Source: an uncultured Verrucomicrobiae bacterium (GTDB lineage Bacteria; Verrucomicrobiota; Verrucomicrobiia; Limisphaerales; AAA164-E04). Taken from it: a stretch of 50,602 nucleotides of DNA. The notes under the pieces were generated by a model. That model searched no databases. It saw nothing but the letters and a program-made list of their open reading frames with translations, and was not told the origin of the DNA. Below are positions 19,301 through 29,221 of the stretch, one piece after another. Location: the NCBI GenBank assembly GCA_943788245.1, contig CALSPN010000010.1, forward strand, positions 1 to 50,602, read 5' to 3'. Position numbers and translations under genes: made by a program. Within the stretch, counting starts at the first letter, position 1; every line of letters starts with the position of its first letter.

Positions 19301-20120
19301 CCGTGCAATCAGTGAACCAGGGGCTGTCCTGACTGGGTGATGTGACTTCTTCAAAATCGAGAACGTCAATGTGGGACAGTTGAGGCAGGCCTCCTTTTTT
19401 TCTGGCAGGAATCCAGACGCAATCCCAGGTTGCGTGCTGTTGAAGTGTAATGTCCTCATTGTATCCATGCGACTCAACAATCACTCGAGTCGTGCTGGAT
19501 GCACTTTCAACATGCACACGAATGATTTTGAAGTGCATGTCAAAATGAACCTTATCCGTTTTTATGCCATTGGCTGTGAGTGGGGATTGAAGTTGTTGAA
19601 GCGCTTTTGAGAAGTCTGTGATTCCATTGAAGTTGTTGTTGTTCGCGGATTTCTTGTGTCTCCAAACTTTTAGAGTTCCATCATCAAAAGAAAAAGGCTC
19701 AGGATGGGGTCGTAATGGGTCACAGGAAAAGTTGCCGGCAATCATGGCTTCCAGATGCTTTGACAGAGCTTCTGGATTTTCATGCATGGCTTTGTTCAGT
19801 TTTTTGAAATGAATGCCTACAGCATCATTCACTATTTCAGTTACCCAGCCATCAGCTCGAGGATCAAGATGCCTTAATTCATTCGCCACTTCGGAGGGGA
19901 TTTTCTTTTGAGAAAGTCCTGCTATTGGTATGGCCTTATTGGTGCTTGCATGTTCTGCCGCTTGAAGGAGTGGGTATGTCTGGCCAATAACGATAGCAAT
20001 CCCCCCAGCCAAGAGCCATACTCGGATAGAGTCCAGGATACTCCAGGCAGCAGTAAAGATGCCACGAAACTTCCGGAAAAGTGCTAAGGTGATCATAAGG
20101 AACCCTCCAACCATAAACAT
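16359..20120 (-). CDS. FG-GAP/UnbV-thioredoxin-TPR fusion with an in-frame TGA (candidate selenoprotein)
   Basis: One frame of 1253 codons plus stop, interrupted only by TGA at codon 641 (18198-18200). Before it: an N-terminal hydrophobic anchor (about 20-55) and a FG-GAP propeller (about 310-630) with GDVNGDGRPDLYV and DFDNDGDPDLYV motifs. After it, in the same frame: SFFWRRVTSQSP, a continuing propeller blade (MVLVDWDGDGDQDVWL), an ASPIC/UnbV domain (about 755-845), a thioredoxin-like domain (about 880-1025) with active site WCSPC (Cys near 913 and 916), and C-terminal TPRs. The blade reads smoothly through the TGA, so translation of both halves as one protein is likely. A SECIS-like hairpin lies just downstream. 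Alternatives are a base-substitution error or a genuine nonsense mutation with two fragments. The gene starts 33 bp after the DUF1592-type gene, as part of the same transcript. Confidence 0.8.
18168..18200 (-). promoter_or_regulatory. In-frame UGA with SECIS-like hairpin
   Basis: On the minus strand the UGA (18200-18198) is followed by a hairpin at 18189-18168. The stem is CGACG/CGTCG, extended by G-C and two T-A pairs past one bulged G, with apical loop GGTCA. The loop begins 18 nt after the UGA. Bacterial SECIS elements lie inside the coding region directly after the UGA, with an apical loop roughly 16-37 nt away carrying a G in its first two positions; this one fits. A chance hairpin is possible, since only about 8 pairs are involved. 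Confidence 0.45.
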
Positions 20121-20152
20121 TCCAAGGCCCTGTTCAAGAAGGAAGGGATTAC

Positions 20153-22792
20153 TTATTTGTCACGAAACAAGGGAGACTGAACCAGTGCATGCAAGAGGCT
20201 TTTGAGGCCGTAATTTTCTCGCATGCATTGATCAAGCATGGATTCGACCTCCTTGCGATCCGCAAAGGAAACTGGAGCTCCGGTGGCATAAGTAATCCAT
20301 TGGCTCAGAATGTTTCTCGCGATTTGCCGAGGGTTTTTAAGCAAGATAGCCTTCATGTCTCGTATATCTTCAAATGGAGTGTCATCGGCCATTTGACCTC
20401 CGCTTTCAGCAGTCTTAGCCAGCCGGAACTGGAATGCATGTCCATTTTTACCAAAACCTTTCACAGGCTCTCCCAGATCTCCGACAGCACGGTAGCGGTG
20501 ACGATATCCGCCCGCGATATCATAGCTTTCCAATGCCAATCCCACAGGGTCAAAGTGCTGGTGACATGCGTTGCATGAGGTGATGTTGCGATGCTTTTCG
20601 ATTTGTTCTCGAATTGTCTTTGCCCCTCGTATGTCCGGCTCGATCCCTTCCACGTTGGAAGGAGGTGGTGGGATGTTGAGGCCCAGTAAGCGTTCGCTAA
20701 ACCAGGCTCCGCGCACGACCGGGGAGGTGGTAGTACCATTGGCGGTCAAGCGAAGCAGGCTCGCCTGAGTAAGTAAACCACCTCGATTCGAGCTTTTGGG
20801 TAAAGTGACCTTGGACAGATGAACCGTCTGCCTGCCATTCAATCCATAATGTGCCGCAAGGCGCTCATTGACGAATGTAAAATTGGAATCGATCAAGGAG
20901 GAGGCAGGAAGGTTTTGTTGGATGATTTCTTTGAAAAATAACTGAGTTTCCAAAAGGGATGATTCGGTCAGTAGATCGTCCAGATAATAATCGGGGTAAA
21001 GTGTGGCATCGGGGGCGTTGGCTTTGAGGTCACGCAGGTCGAGCCAGTAATCAAGGAATGCTTTAACAAATCGGTCGAGTTTTTCGTCCTTGAGCAGGCG
21101 CTCCGTTTGGTCTCTCAATATTGCATCAACAGTGAGGTTTTCTTCATTACGCAAAATGCTGTCAGGTGGACTGTTCCAAAGAAACAATGACAGTCGCATA
21201 GCCAGAGTCGTAGAATCCAGAGGGCCTGGGTGAGCTTCCAAGTAGAGGAATTCCGTGGAACATAATGCCGATGCGTAGGCTGCCAGCATGGATTGGGTGA
21301 AATCTTCTCCCAGCGAGCGCGCCTTCCGATAAACTTTTAGAAAGGGTTCATGCCTTGTTTCAGAGAGTGATGGCTTGCGAAATATCCTTTGAATAAACGC
21401 CTGGATGAGTCGCCTTGCATCCTCGTCTTCATTTTCACTGAGGACAATGATCCGATTGTCCTCAGTGACCTCAAATGGAAGCTGGTGAAACAAGACCTTG
21501 TAACAGGGAGGCGGCCAGCCATCGTGCAAAGGTCCCTCTACTTCCAGCCAATTAAGGGCAAATCCAGGAACGCCTGCCCGGGTTGCAAGAGGGTTTCCTT
21601 TCCAGCCGGGACGAGTGCGCACCAGTCTTGCTGCATCGGGTCTGAGCTTCTCTCCTGCCTTGAGCATTACCTCTCGCTCAATGATCCTTGGATCAGGTGT
21701 TGCATCATATGTCGTGAGCCAGCGGCTGTCTCCGCTGTCTGCAAGTGCGTATAATGTGATGGGTTCAGATCGCGCCCCCGGAAAGGCGTAATTACGATTG
21801 GGTTTCCACCAGGCTCTGCTCCCTCCGGAAAGGCCATGATCATCGCCACCGCTGGCTCCATTGGGACCTGCCAGAAAAGTGTAGGATTTCAGGCGCAACC
21901 GATACATGCCATCTACGGGGATTTGCATTCTGGTGAAATCATATTTGGTCGTGGCAGAATACGTCCCTGAAACAAAACCCATTGCCTCCTTTTCGCGGAT
22001 CGCCGGCTGCTCAGGACCAACCGTGACAGGAGCGACTCCGCGAATAACATCTGGTTGGGGGGTGTATTCTATCAAAGGAATGGCAGATCGAGTGGCTGCT
22101 CGTTGTCCAAATTTGTAGCGCAGGAAGCTCTGCATGCTGCGTTCCTCACGCGCATAATACTTACTTTTCCTTTCAGGATGGGCGGCCGTTTGCAGTGCGG
22201 TGTGCAGTGCCGTCATGGCAGTCTCCAGATACTTGGCCATTTGAACGTGCGAAACATCCAGTCGTTCTCCACTTTTGTTGAACAAATGCGAAAGGCCATC
22301 CTCTGGCAACAAATCGGCGACTTGCAGCCAGGGGGCATTCAGACCTTCTCTCAGGCAATTTTCATATTCAAATCGATTGAGGCGCCGCAAGGACGCGCGC
22401 CCTTCTTTCCGGATACGCTCTTGGTCTTCCAGCAGGAGTGAATGTGATATTGTATGAATGAACCCTTCGGTTTGGTTTGCGAGCGGACGCTTGCGTTTGT
22501 TGGGAGGCATCTCGCCCTTGCGGACGCGGTCGTGGATCAGAACCCAGCGATCAAAAACTTCGGGCTTGTGAACATTTCGTTCAAGTTCCTCCAGGTTCAA
22601 CCCGCCTTTCGCCAGGTCGGAGTCATGACACTCGTAGCAATGGTGTTCGAGGAAGGGTTCTATTCCATTCGATGGCAGAATCGTATCTGAGCATAAGTTG
22701 CCTGACGAGTAAGAGAGAAATATGAGCACAAGTAAGGTGCTCTTTTCAACGCACATCATTGCCATTCGCCTGAAGAACGAGGAAGGCCTCAT
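20153..22792 (-). CDS. DUF1592/DUF1588/DUF1585-type protein with planctomycete-type cytochrome c domain
   Basis: 879 residues from the ATG at 22792, chosen for its AGGA ribosome site and because it follows the upstream stop by 19 bp. An export signal (about 11-33) is followed by a PSCyt1-like heme motif CYECH (52-56), a DUF1587 region (LRRLNRFEYENCLREGL), DUF1595/DUF1592 (LYLEAHPGPLDSTTLAMRLSLFL and the segment after it), DUF1588 (NRGGLLTQASLLRLTANGTT), and DUF1585 with a second heme motif CNACH followed by QHFDPVGLALESYD. This set is abundant in Planctomycetota and Verrucomicrobiota. It is thought to serve periplasmic redox steps, perhaps in polysaccharide breakdown, but no activity has been firmly shown. 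It sits between the pseudopilin and the FG-GAP/thioredoxin gene in a probable operon. Confidence 0.9.
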   Translation of the reverse strand: MRPSSFFRRMAMMCVEKSTLLVLIFLSYSSGNLCSDTILPSNGIEPFLEHHCYECHDSDLAKGGLNLEELERNVHKPEVFDRWVLIHDRVRKGEMPPNKRKRPLANQTEGFIHTISHSLLLEDQERIRKEGRASLRRLNRFEYENCLREGLNAPWLQVADLLPEDGLSHLFNKSGERLDVSHVQMAKYLETAMTALHTALQTAAHPERKSKYYAREERSMQSFLRYKFGQRAATRSAIPLIEYTPQPDVIRGVAPVTVGPEQPAIREKEAMGFVSGTYSATTKYDFTRMQIPVDGMYRLRLKSYTFLAGPNGASGGDDHGLSGGSRAWWKPNRNYAFPGARSEPITLYALADSGDSRWLTTYDATPDPRIIEREVMLKAGEKLRPDAARLVRTRPGWKGNPLATRAGVPGFALNWLEVEGPLHDGWPPPCYKVLFHQLPFEVTEDNRIIVLSENEDEDARRLIQAFIQRIFRKPSLSETRHEPFLKVYRKARSLGEDFTQSMLAAYASALCSTEFLYLEAHPGPLDSTTLAMRLSLFLWNSPPDSILRNEENLTVDAILRDQTERLLKDEKLDRFVKAFLDYWLDLRDLKANAPDATLYPDYYLDDLLTESSLLETQLFFKEIIQQNLPASSLIDSNFTFVNERLAAHYGLNGRQTVHLSKVTLPKSSNRGGLLTQASLLRLTANGTTTSPVVRGAWFSERLLGLNIPPPPSNVEGIEPDIRGAKTIREQIEKHRNITSCNACHQHFDPVGLALESYDIAGGYRHRYRAVGDLGEPVKGFGKNGHAFQFRLAKTAESGGQMADDTPFEDIRDMKAILLKNPRQIARNILSQWITYATGAPVSFADRKEVESMLDQCMRENYGLKSLLHALVQSPLFRDK

Positions 22793-22797
22793 TACTG

Positions 22798-22801
22798 TCC
22801 T
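22798..22801 (-). promoter_or_regulatory. Ribosome binding site (AGGA) for the DUF1592-type gene
   Basis: Minus-strand AGGA lies five bases before the ATG at 22792. It selects this start over the in-frame ATG at 22849, which would overlap the pseudopilin gene. Confidence 0.6.
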
Positions 22802-22811
22802 GGATGTTCTT

Positions 22812-23663
22812 TTAATCCGGTCGCGTGGCTCGATCCTGCATCCAGGCAACGTCCCTGTTGTTGGGAGATGGCACGTTCAACGCAAGGGCACCACCTCGTT
22901 TCAACATAGGTATGGTTCGAGAATCCTGCCATTTCTTGATCTCGGAATGTCCGTCTGCAAAGGAAAAACCACCGGCAGCATTGTGGTAGGAGGCCGGATA
23001 ATCAATCATCTTGTGAAGGTTTGGCTTATCAGGCCAGCCTTCCATGGCAACGACAAAGGTACCGTCATTGATGCTGTCCTCACGTTCATCCAGAAAAACA
23101 AACGTATTGGAGGGGCCTGGATCGGTGATGGCATCAAGTTTGAAAAACTTGCGCCAGCCTTTTCCGTTTTCACCTCGAGCGGTTCCCCATCCGGGGCCGT
23201 TTAACCACATGTTCATTGCCATGCTGCGGACTCTCGGCAGGACCTGACCGCGCACCTTGCAGGCACTTTTGTCGGCTGGACATTTGAAGACTTGCTCTGC
23301 ATTAAGATAAGGCCACAGGGGACTTTCCTTGATACTCCCGGGAGCATTCGGGTCATGGTCCGCATCACCATTGCATGGCATGCGCAACACACCACCCCCG
23401 GTCCACTCGGGGCCTTTCAGGTATGCTTGCCCGGAAGAGGCAGGAAGGTTTCCCTCATTGTCTTCAGCATAAAGGATCCAGCCCAGGGTCAACTGTTTGT
23501 GATTGTTCATGCAGAAAATGGCGTGAGCTTTCTGCTTCGCCTTGCCCAAGGCAGGCAGCAGCATGCCCGCTAATATAGCGATAATGGCGATGACTACAAG
23601 GAGTTCAATAAGTGTGAATGCCCTGCTGCGAAGGCTTGAAGCGCATCTTTTATTCATGTTCAT
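22812..23663 (-). CDS. Type II secretion/type IV pseudopilin-like protein with H-X9-DG motif
   Basis: 283 residues. The N-terminus has a prepilin signal [20 protein letters not shown] with Glu at +5 after the expected cleavage (Ala15/Phe16); the residue before the cut is Ala rather than the usual Gly. A soluble domain follows, ending with the H-X9-DG motif ([12 protein letters not shown]) that marks a large pseudopilin family in Verrucomicrobiota, Planctomycetota and Lentisphaerota. These genes are often highly expanded in such genomes, and their role is unknown, though a pseudopilus or sheath is suspected. The gene is the first in the minus-strand run 23663-12647, 19 bp before the DUF1592-type gene. 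A second ATG six bases downstream is an equal alternative start. Confidence 0.92.
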   Translation of the reverse strand: MNMNKRCASSLRSRAFTLIELLVVIAIIAILAGMLLPALGKAKQKAHAIFCMNNHKQLTLGWILYAEDNEGNLPASSGQAYLKGPEWTGGGVLRMPCNGDADHDPNAPGSIKESPLWPYLNAEQVFKCPADKSACKVRGQVLPRVRSMAMNMWLNGPGWGTARGENGKGWRKFFKLDAITDPGPSNTFVFLDEREDSINDGTFVVAMEGWPDKPNLHKMIDYPASYHNAAGGFSFADGHSEIKKWQDSRTIPMLKRGGALALNVPSPNNRDVAWMQDRATRPD

Positions 23664-24001
23664 GGCTTTGATTTCTAGGCTTAAGAATCATAAACTAACT
23701 GAGATTGAACGAATGAACAAGCCAAGCGATGTATTGAGACCTGAATTGCGACGTCTTTCTCGAGCTCCTTGGTTTTCTGGGGATGAGGTTGCTTCATTTT
23801 GCTGTAATCAGGAAGCATGGACACTCCTCTGGAGCGGGTGGAAGAAGCACCCACTGCTGGCCATTGGAAACAGTAGATGGATCGGATCACCGTATCGTTC
23901 TTCCGGCTTGTTTTGCTCTGTGCTGATTCCTTCAGCAAAGTTTCGTTTGCCTGTCTCAACGCATCTTAAACAATGGACGTCATGCTCATTCGAAGGTATG
24001 A
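23664..24001. other. Divergent intergenic region (338 bp)
   Basis: It separates the pseudopilin operon (minus) from the cytochrome gene (plus) and should hold both promoters. I see no convincing -35/-10 pair, operator or conserved RNA. A plus-strand open frame spans it (23542-24081) but overlaps the pseudopilin gene antisense and has no recognisable domain. Confidence 0.6.
23992..23996 (+). promoter_or_regulatory. Ribosome binding site (GAAGG) for the pentaheme cytochrome
   Basis: GAAGG lies five bases before the ATG at 24002. It favours that start over the in-frame ATG at 24014. Confidence 0.6.
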
Positions 24002-26267
24002 ATGATCCTTCGCATGAGATTCCAAAAAAAGTGGATATATTGGCTGGCTTTGTTGCTTTTCACCAGTTTTGTACACATTGAGGGAAGCGTGGTAGAACAA
24101 CTGGATCAATATCCCGGCTTGAGCCCTCGACAAAAAGGGGTGATTTTGATCAATGAATTCGGCTGTGTTTCCTGCCACACATCCTCTCAAAATCATTTCA
24201 AGCCTCGCCGGGGCCCCGATCTTTCAGGGCTTGGGAATCGAGTGAAGCCAGAGTGGCTCAAAGGCTTTCTCAAAACTCCTCATCACGTTTCAGCTGGCGC
24301 CACGCATTTGGATTTCCCTGCCGAAGTTCATGACTCCGAAGACATGTCCCGGTCTCAAATTGAAAATGCGCTGAACCATTATCTGTTTTCTCAGGCTTCC
24401 TCTGAGCCCGATCAGAATAATGACTTTGAAGGGTCAATTCAAAAAGGAGATGCATTGTATCATTCAATCGGCTGTATCGTTTGTCATGATGCTTCCTCAA
24501 CAGAGAAGGGTGGCTCATGGATGCAGTCGGTAGGGGGTAAATACTATCCCGACACACTGCGGGACTTTTTACTAGACCCATTAAAAACTCACCCAGACGC
24601 ACGCATGCCGGACATGCATCTTACGTATGATGAAGCATCGGATTTAGCGGCCTTTTTCATGAACAGAGTGGATGCAGCCATGACTCAAGTTTTTGTGCCT
24701 CAGGCAGAGGAAAGAGAAAAAGGGCAGCGTTTGTTTGGAAAGTTGAATTGTAACGCATGTCATGAACTAGAAACTCAGGATGAGGCAGTCACCATGCCCA
24801 GTTTGGAGGCGCTCAGACTGGACCATGGATGCCTTTCCGCTCGGAAAGGGCAATGGCCTCAATTCGCATTGAGCAAAGAGCAAAAAACGTGGATGCATTT
24901 GGCGCTGCAATCTGAAAATCAATGGACACCCTCCGAACGCATTCAAATGCAGTTGACTCAGTTCAATTGTGTTGCATGCCACGCGCGTGATGGCATCGGT
25001 GGAGTGTCTCCTGAGGACGACCCATACTTTACCTCGCATGATCCCAATCTGGGAGAGCAGGGGCGCCTGCCGCCACGCCTGGATGGAGTAGGGGCCAAGT
25101 TGAATCCTGTCTGGTTGCGCAAGATCCTTGTTCAGGGGGCCAAATCCAGGCCTTACATGAAGACTCGAATGCCCCGTTTTGGAGTAGAGGTTCTGGATGA
25201 ATTGATGGAGTTGTTTGCAACGGTGGATTCAAGTTTGCCTTTGTCAGATATTGAAATGCCTCGTTTAAACGACACTCGAAGGGCTGGTCGTGACCTTGCA
25301 GGAACCAAGGGGATGGCTTGTATCACGTGTCATTCATTCAAAGGTACCCAAAGTGGAGCCATGGCGGCGATTGACATGTCCATCATGGGGCAACGGTTGA
25401 CTCATGAATGGTTTCATCACTATCTGGCAGAGCCGCAGCGATTCAGTCCTGGAACCTTGATGCCTGATTTCTGGCCGGAAGGGCATTCAAGTAAATCGGA
25501 AATTCTGGACGGAAACGCTCAGAAGCAAATGGAAGCTTTGTGGGTATATTTATCAGATGGCTACAGTCTGGGAGCTCCTTCAGGTCTATATCGCGAGCCA
25601 ATGCGCCTCATCGCCAATGAGCAGGAAGCCGTGATGTTGCGGCGTGCTTACCCTGGTGTGGGTAAGCGGGGCATTGGGGTCGGATTGCCCCATGGTCATA
25701 ACTACATTTTCAACGCAGACAAACTTGGCCTTGCAATGCTTTGGAAAGGAGACTTTGCCGACCCTGCGGGTGTGTGGTCGAGCCAGGGGCATGGAAGAGT
25801 TCGACCGCTGGCTCGTCAACAAATCAGTTTTCCAGTCCAGGCTCAATGGCAGGGAATGGATTCAAAATCAGCACCCTGGCCTGAGATGGAACAGCGTCAG
25901 GCGGAGCAGAAGTTTCAAGGATATCGATTGGATGCTCAGCGAGTACCCACGTTTCTCTACGCAATTGATGAGACATTCGTAGAAGATACGCTCAAGGAGG
26001 TTGAATCAGAGGGGCAATGGACGCTTGAAAGAACACTACATCTCAAAACAAATGGTAAGCTCGGAGAATCTTATTTTTCGTGTTGCTGTTGCGGCAAAAA
26101 TCCAAGCCCATGGAGCGTCCCTGTTTCAAGTAAGCGATGCCCTCAGTATCGCAGTGACCGGAGATGCGGAGGGCTACGTTGTGAATGCCGCCGAAGGTGA
26201 TGAGCTGCGCATCAAGATGAGTGGCAATTCACGCTTGAAATCGATAACACTCAATTACCAATTTTGA
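24002..26267 (+). CDS. Pentaheme cytochrome c, C-terminus frameshifted
   Basis: About 755 residues when one frameshift is bridged. A signal peptide (WIYWLALLLFTSFVHIEGS) is followed by five CxxCH heme motifs: CVSCH (about 55), CIVCH (about 158), CNACH (about 250), CVACH (about 322) and CITCH (about 440). Methionine-containing loops such as DARMPDMHL and KTRMPRFG, typical sixth heme ligands, follow several of them. The heme-free C-terminal ~270 residues contain HGHNYIFNADKLGLAMLWKG, a segment common beside sorbosone-dehydrogenase-like propellers. As read, the frame ends at 26200 with a Cys/Arg-rich tail. Removing one base near 26056 joins it to ENLIFRVAVAAKIQAHGASL and a stop at 26265-26267. 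Likely a periplasmic electron acceptor for the dehydrogenase-like protein encoded next, 2 bp downstream. Confidence 0.88.
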
Positions 26268-26269
26268 TC

Positions 26270-27765
26270 ATGCAAGTTATCCATAAATTGTCCCTGATTA
26301 TTTTTCTCCTTTGTCAAATGGGGGCGAGCGTACACGCAGAAAAACTTGCGAGTTTTTGGGGTACTTCAGAACGGGAAGAAGCCTTTTATCGTTGGTAGAC
26401 ATTCCTGTGCCTGACGGGATGGTAATTGAGACGGGGAGTTTTGATTTGTTACCGGACGGTCGACTTGCCATCGGAACGCGCAGGGGCGACATCTACCTGG
26501 TCGAAGGTGCATTTGAAGACCCTCCACAGCCCGAATATCATCTTTATGCCAGCGGACTCGATGAAGTCACGGGGCTCTCCTGGCGGGATGGATCCTTCTT
26601 CGTCACTCAACAGACCGAAGTAACGCGCATCACCGACACGGATGGAGATGAACGTGCGGATACCTTCCTGACTTTGAGCGATGTCTGGGGTTTTGCCAAT
26701 TATCATGAGTTCAGTTTCGGATCGAACGCTGATCCGGTTGGTAATATCTGGGTCGCGCTTTGCTTGTCGAAATCCTACGAATCACTGGCGCCTTTCCGTG
26801 GCTGGGCATTGAAGGTGACTCCCGGTGGCCAAACCATTCCTGTTGCCAGTGGAATTCGAAGCCCCTGCGGTGTCGGTCCCAATGCGCAGGGCGTGATGTT
26901 TTATGCGGAGAGTCAAGGGCCATGGAACGGCTCCTGTTCCTTGAAACACCTCAAGCAAGGTGGATTCATGGGGCATCCCGTGAGTTTCAATTGGTATGAA
27001 CTTGCCCCAGAAATGGGATCAGCGCCCATAGTCCCGAATACCCGGTCCAGAATGGAAATTGAGCGCCAGCGCGTCAAAGAACTGGTGCCTTATGCGGTGG
27101 TCTTTCCCTATCGACGTATGGGACAACAGCTTTCCGGATTTTCGGTGGATTCAACCCAAGGCGCGTTTGGTCCGTTTAAAGATCAGATCTTTATTGGTGA
27201 TTACACGCTCAGCGTTTTGATGAGGGCTACCACGGAAGAGGTCAATGGTGTTTGGCAAGGGGCTTGTTATCCCTTCCGTGAGGGATTTGCGACCGGATTG
27301 CTGGCCAATCAATTCACACCCAAAGGACGATTGATTGTCGGCGGAACCAATCGTGGCTGGCCGGTGCGTGGCCCCAGTGCCTTCGCTCTTCAACGCGTGG
27401 AATGGTCAGGGAAAATGCCATTTGAAATCAAGGAAATCAATGCCCGTCCAGGAGGGTTTCAGTTGACGTTTACTCAGTCGGTAAATCCTGCCATTGCGCT
27501 CCAACCGGACACATTCCAGCTGGAAACATTCACACATATTTATCATCAGGGCTATGGGAGTCCTGAAGTGGATCAAACCAAACCCCTGGTTGAAAAGGTC
27601 GAGTTATCAGAGAAACGGACTCAGGCACGCATCTGGGTCAAGGGCCTGATTCAGGGGCATGTTCACTCGTTCGATCTTTCTGCCTTGCGCTCTGATCAGG
27701 ACGAGTCGCTGGTGCATCCCAATGCGTATTACACGTTGAATGAAATTCCTGAACGCCTGGATTGA
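26270..27765 (+). CDS. Glucose/sorbosone dehydrogenase-like propeller protein, frameshifted near the N-terminus
   Basis: About 498 residues when bridged. The ATG at 26270 starts a signal peptide (MQVIHKLSLIIFLLCQMGAS, then VHA) followed by KLASFWGTSEREEAFY, and the frame then hits TAG. Restoring one missing C near 26390 gives FYPLVDIPVPDGMVIETGSF, continuing the propeller: LPDGRLAIGTRRGDIYLVEG, SWRDGSFFVTQQTEVTRI, GFANYHEFSFG. Proteins of this family are periplasmic six-bladed propellers related to PQQ-dependent sugar dehydrogenases; PQQ binding is not proven for this branch. It lies 2 bp after the cytochrome stop, so the two probably form an enzyme/electron-acceptor unit. Its stop is 2 bp from the stop of the convergent DUF1501 gene, with no terminator between them. 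Confidence 0.86.
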
Positions 27766-27767
27766 TT

Positions 27768-29219
27768 CTAGGAATAATTCTCTTCTTTAAAGTGCTCTAG
27801 CACATGGCCCTCGTTCTGGTCAATTCGCTCGGGGCGCCCTTTGTAGCGATAAATAAGCTGAGTATGATCTAACCCCAGAAGATGCAGGATGCTGGCATGA
27901 AAGTCGTGGATATGTGTGACATTGCTCACGGCGTGCAGTCCGAGTTCGTCGGTCTCTCCAATGGTCCTGCCACCCTGTACTCCGCCCCCGGCAAGCCACA
28001 TGGTAAACCCGGTTGGATTGTGGTCCCGACCATCCCCTTTTTCAGACATCGGGGTACGGCCGAACTCCCCCCCCCATATGACAAGGGTCTCGTCCAGTAA
28101 GCCGCGCTGCTTCAAGTCCGTCAACAAGGCCGTTACCGGTTGGTCCATTTCCTGACAAAGTCGTGTGTGGTTGGGCTCGATTTGATCGTGACTGTCCCAC
28201 TTGGAACCGGCACCATGATAAAGCTGAACAAATCTAACGCCGCGCTCAACGAGCCGGCGAGCCATGAGGCAGTTGCTTCCGAAGGTTTTAGTTTCCTTTT
28301 GATTCAAACCGTAGAGTTCACGGGTTGCATCCTCCTCCTCTGATAGATCGACAGCCTCGGGGGCTTCTGCCTGCATGCGGAAAGCGAGTTCGTAGTTTCG
28401 AATACGGGCATCCAGATCTGTATTTGAGTTCCGACCTTTCTGATGTAGGCGGTTGAGTTGATTGAGGAAACTCAGTTTGCGAGATTGTCTTTCATCACTC
28501 ACCCCTTCGGGGTTTTTAAGGTTAAGAATGGGCTCGTCTCCAGGTTCAAACAGTGTGCCCTGATAAACTGAAGGCATGAATCCCGACCCCCAGCTTCGAA
28601 CGCCATTCACCACCATGTTTTTGTTGTCCTTGATAACGACAAATCCTGGGAGGTTGTGGTTACTTGTGCCAAGTCCGTAAGATACCCAGGCTCCCAGTGA
28701 AGGTCGCCCGCCAAAAACGGAACCTGTGTTCATCTGGCAGACCCCGCCTGCGTGATTGATGCCGTCAGAGACGCAGGACCGCACCACGCATAGTTCATCC
28801 GCTTTGGTGGATAGATGCGGTAGCCAATCCGACATCCAAAGTCCCGATTGACCATGCTGTTTCCAAGTGCGTTTGCATGCAAGGAGAGGGGAACTGGCCT
28901 CTCCCATCGCCGTGATGGGCTTGGGGAAACTATCGGGCAGCGTCTGTCCCGCGATCTTGTTCAGGAGAGGTTTGGGATCGAAAAGATCAATGTGACTTGG
29001 GCCACCCTCCATGAACAGGAAAATGACGTTCTTCGCCTTACCTGCAGCATGAGGGATTTTAGCTTTCAACGGATCGCCGGCCCCAAAGGGGGCATTCAGG
29101 TCAGCCATTAAAGATGGGTCACGCGATAATGCGGCCAATGCCAAAGCTCCAAATCCCGATCCTGCCCGGTTCAGAAAATCACGTCTGGTTTGGATGTTTT
29201 CAAAGTGGGGGTGCTTCAT
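27768..29219 (-). CDS. DUF1501 protein, TAT-exported alkaline-phosphatase-fold family
   Basis: 483 residues. A twin-arginine signal TRRDFLNRAG starts near residue 12. Then come the conserved MEGGPSHIDLFDPKP segment, and later GGEFGRTP, GRDHNP and GFTMWLAGGGVQGG, the usual DUF1501 landmarks with metal-binding-type Asp/His residues of an alkaline-phosphatase-like fold. The substrate is unknown. These proteins are almost always encoded beside DUF1549/DUF1553 proteins in Planctomycetota and Verrucomicrobiota, as here: the partner gene ends 2 bp before this ATG. The two products probably act together in the periplasm. Confidence 0.93.
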   Translation of the reverse strand: MKHPHFENIQTRRDFLNRAGSGFGALALAALSRDPSLMADLNAPFGAGDPLKAKIPHAAGKAKNVIFLFMEGGPSHIDLFDPKPLLNKIAGQTLPDSFPKPITAMGEASSPLLACKRTWKQHGQSGLWMSDWLPHLSTKADELCVVRSCVSDGINHAGGVCQMNTGSVFGGRPSLGAWVSYGLGTSNHNLPGFVVIKDNKNMVVNGVRSWGSGFMPSVYQGTLFEPGDEPILNLKNPEGVSDERQSRKLSFLNQLNRLHQKGRNSNTDLDARIRNYELAFRMQAEAPEAVDLSEEEDATRELYGLNQKETKTFGSNCLMARRLVERGVRFVQLYHGAGSKWDSHDQIEPNHTRLCQEMDQPVTALLTDLKQRGLLDETLVIWGGEFGRTPMSEKGDGRDHNPTGFTMWLAGGGVQGGRTIGETDELGLHAVSNVTHIHDFHASILHLLGLDHTQLIYRYKGRPERIDQNEGHVLEHFKEENYS

Positions 29220-29221
29220 GC

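Noticed and set aside
23542..24081. Plus-strand 179-residue frame across the pseudopilin/cytochrome gap
   Set aside because: Overlaps the pseudopilin gene antisense and the cytochrome start; no signal, domain or ribosome site.
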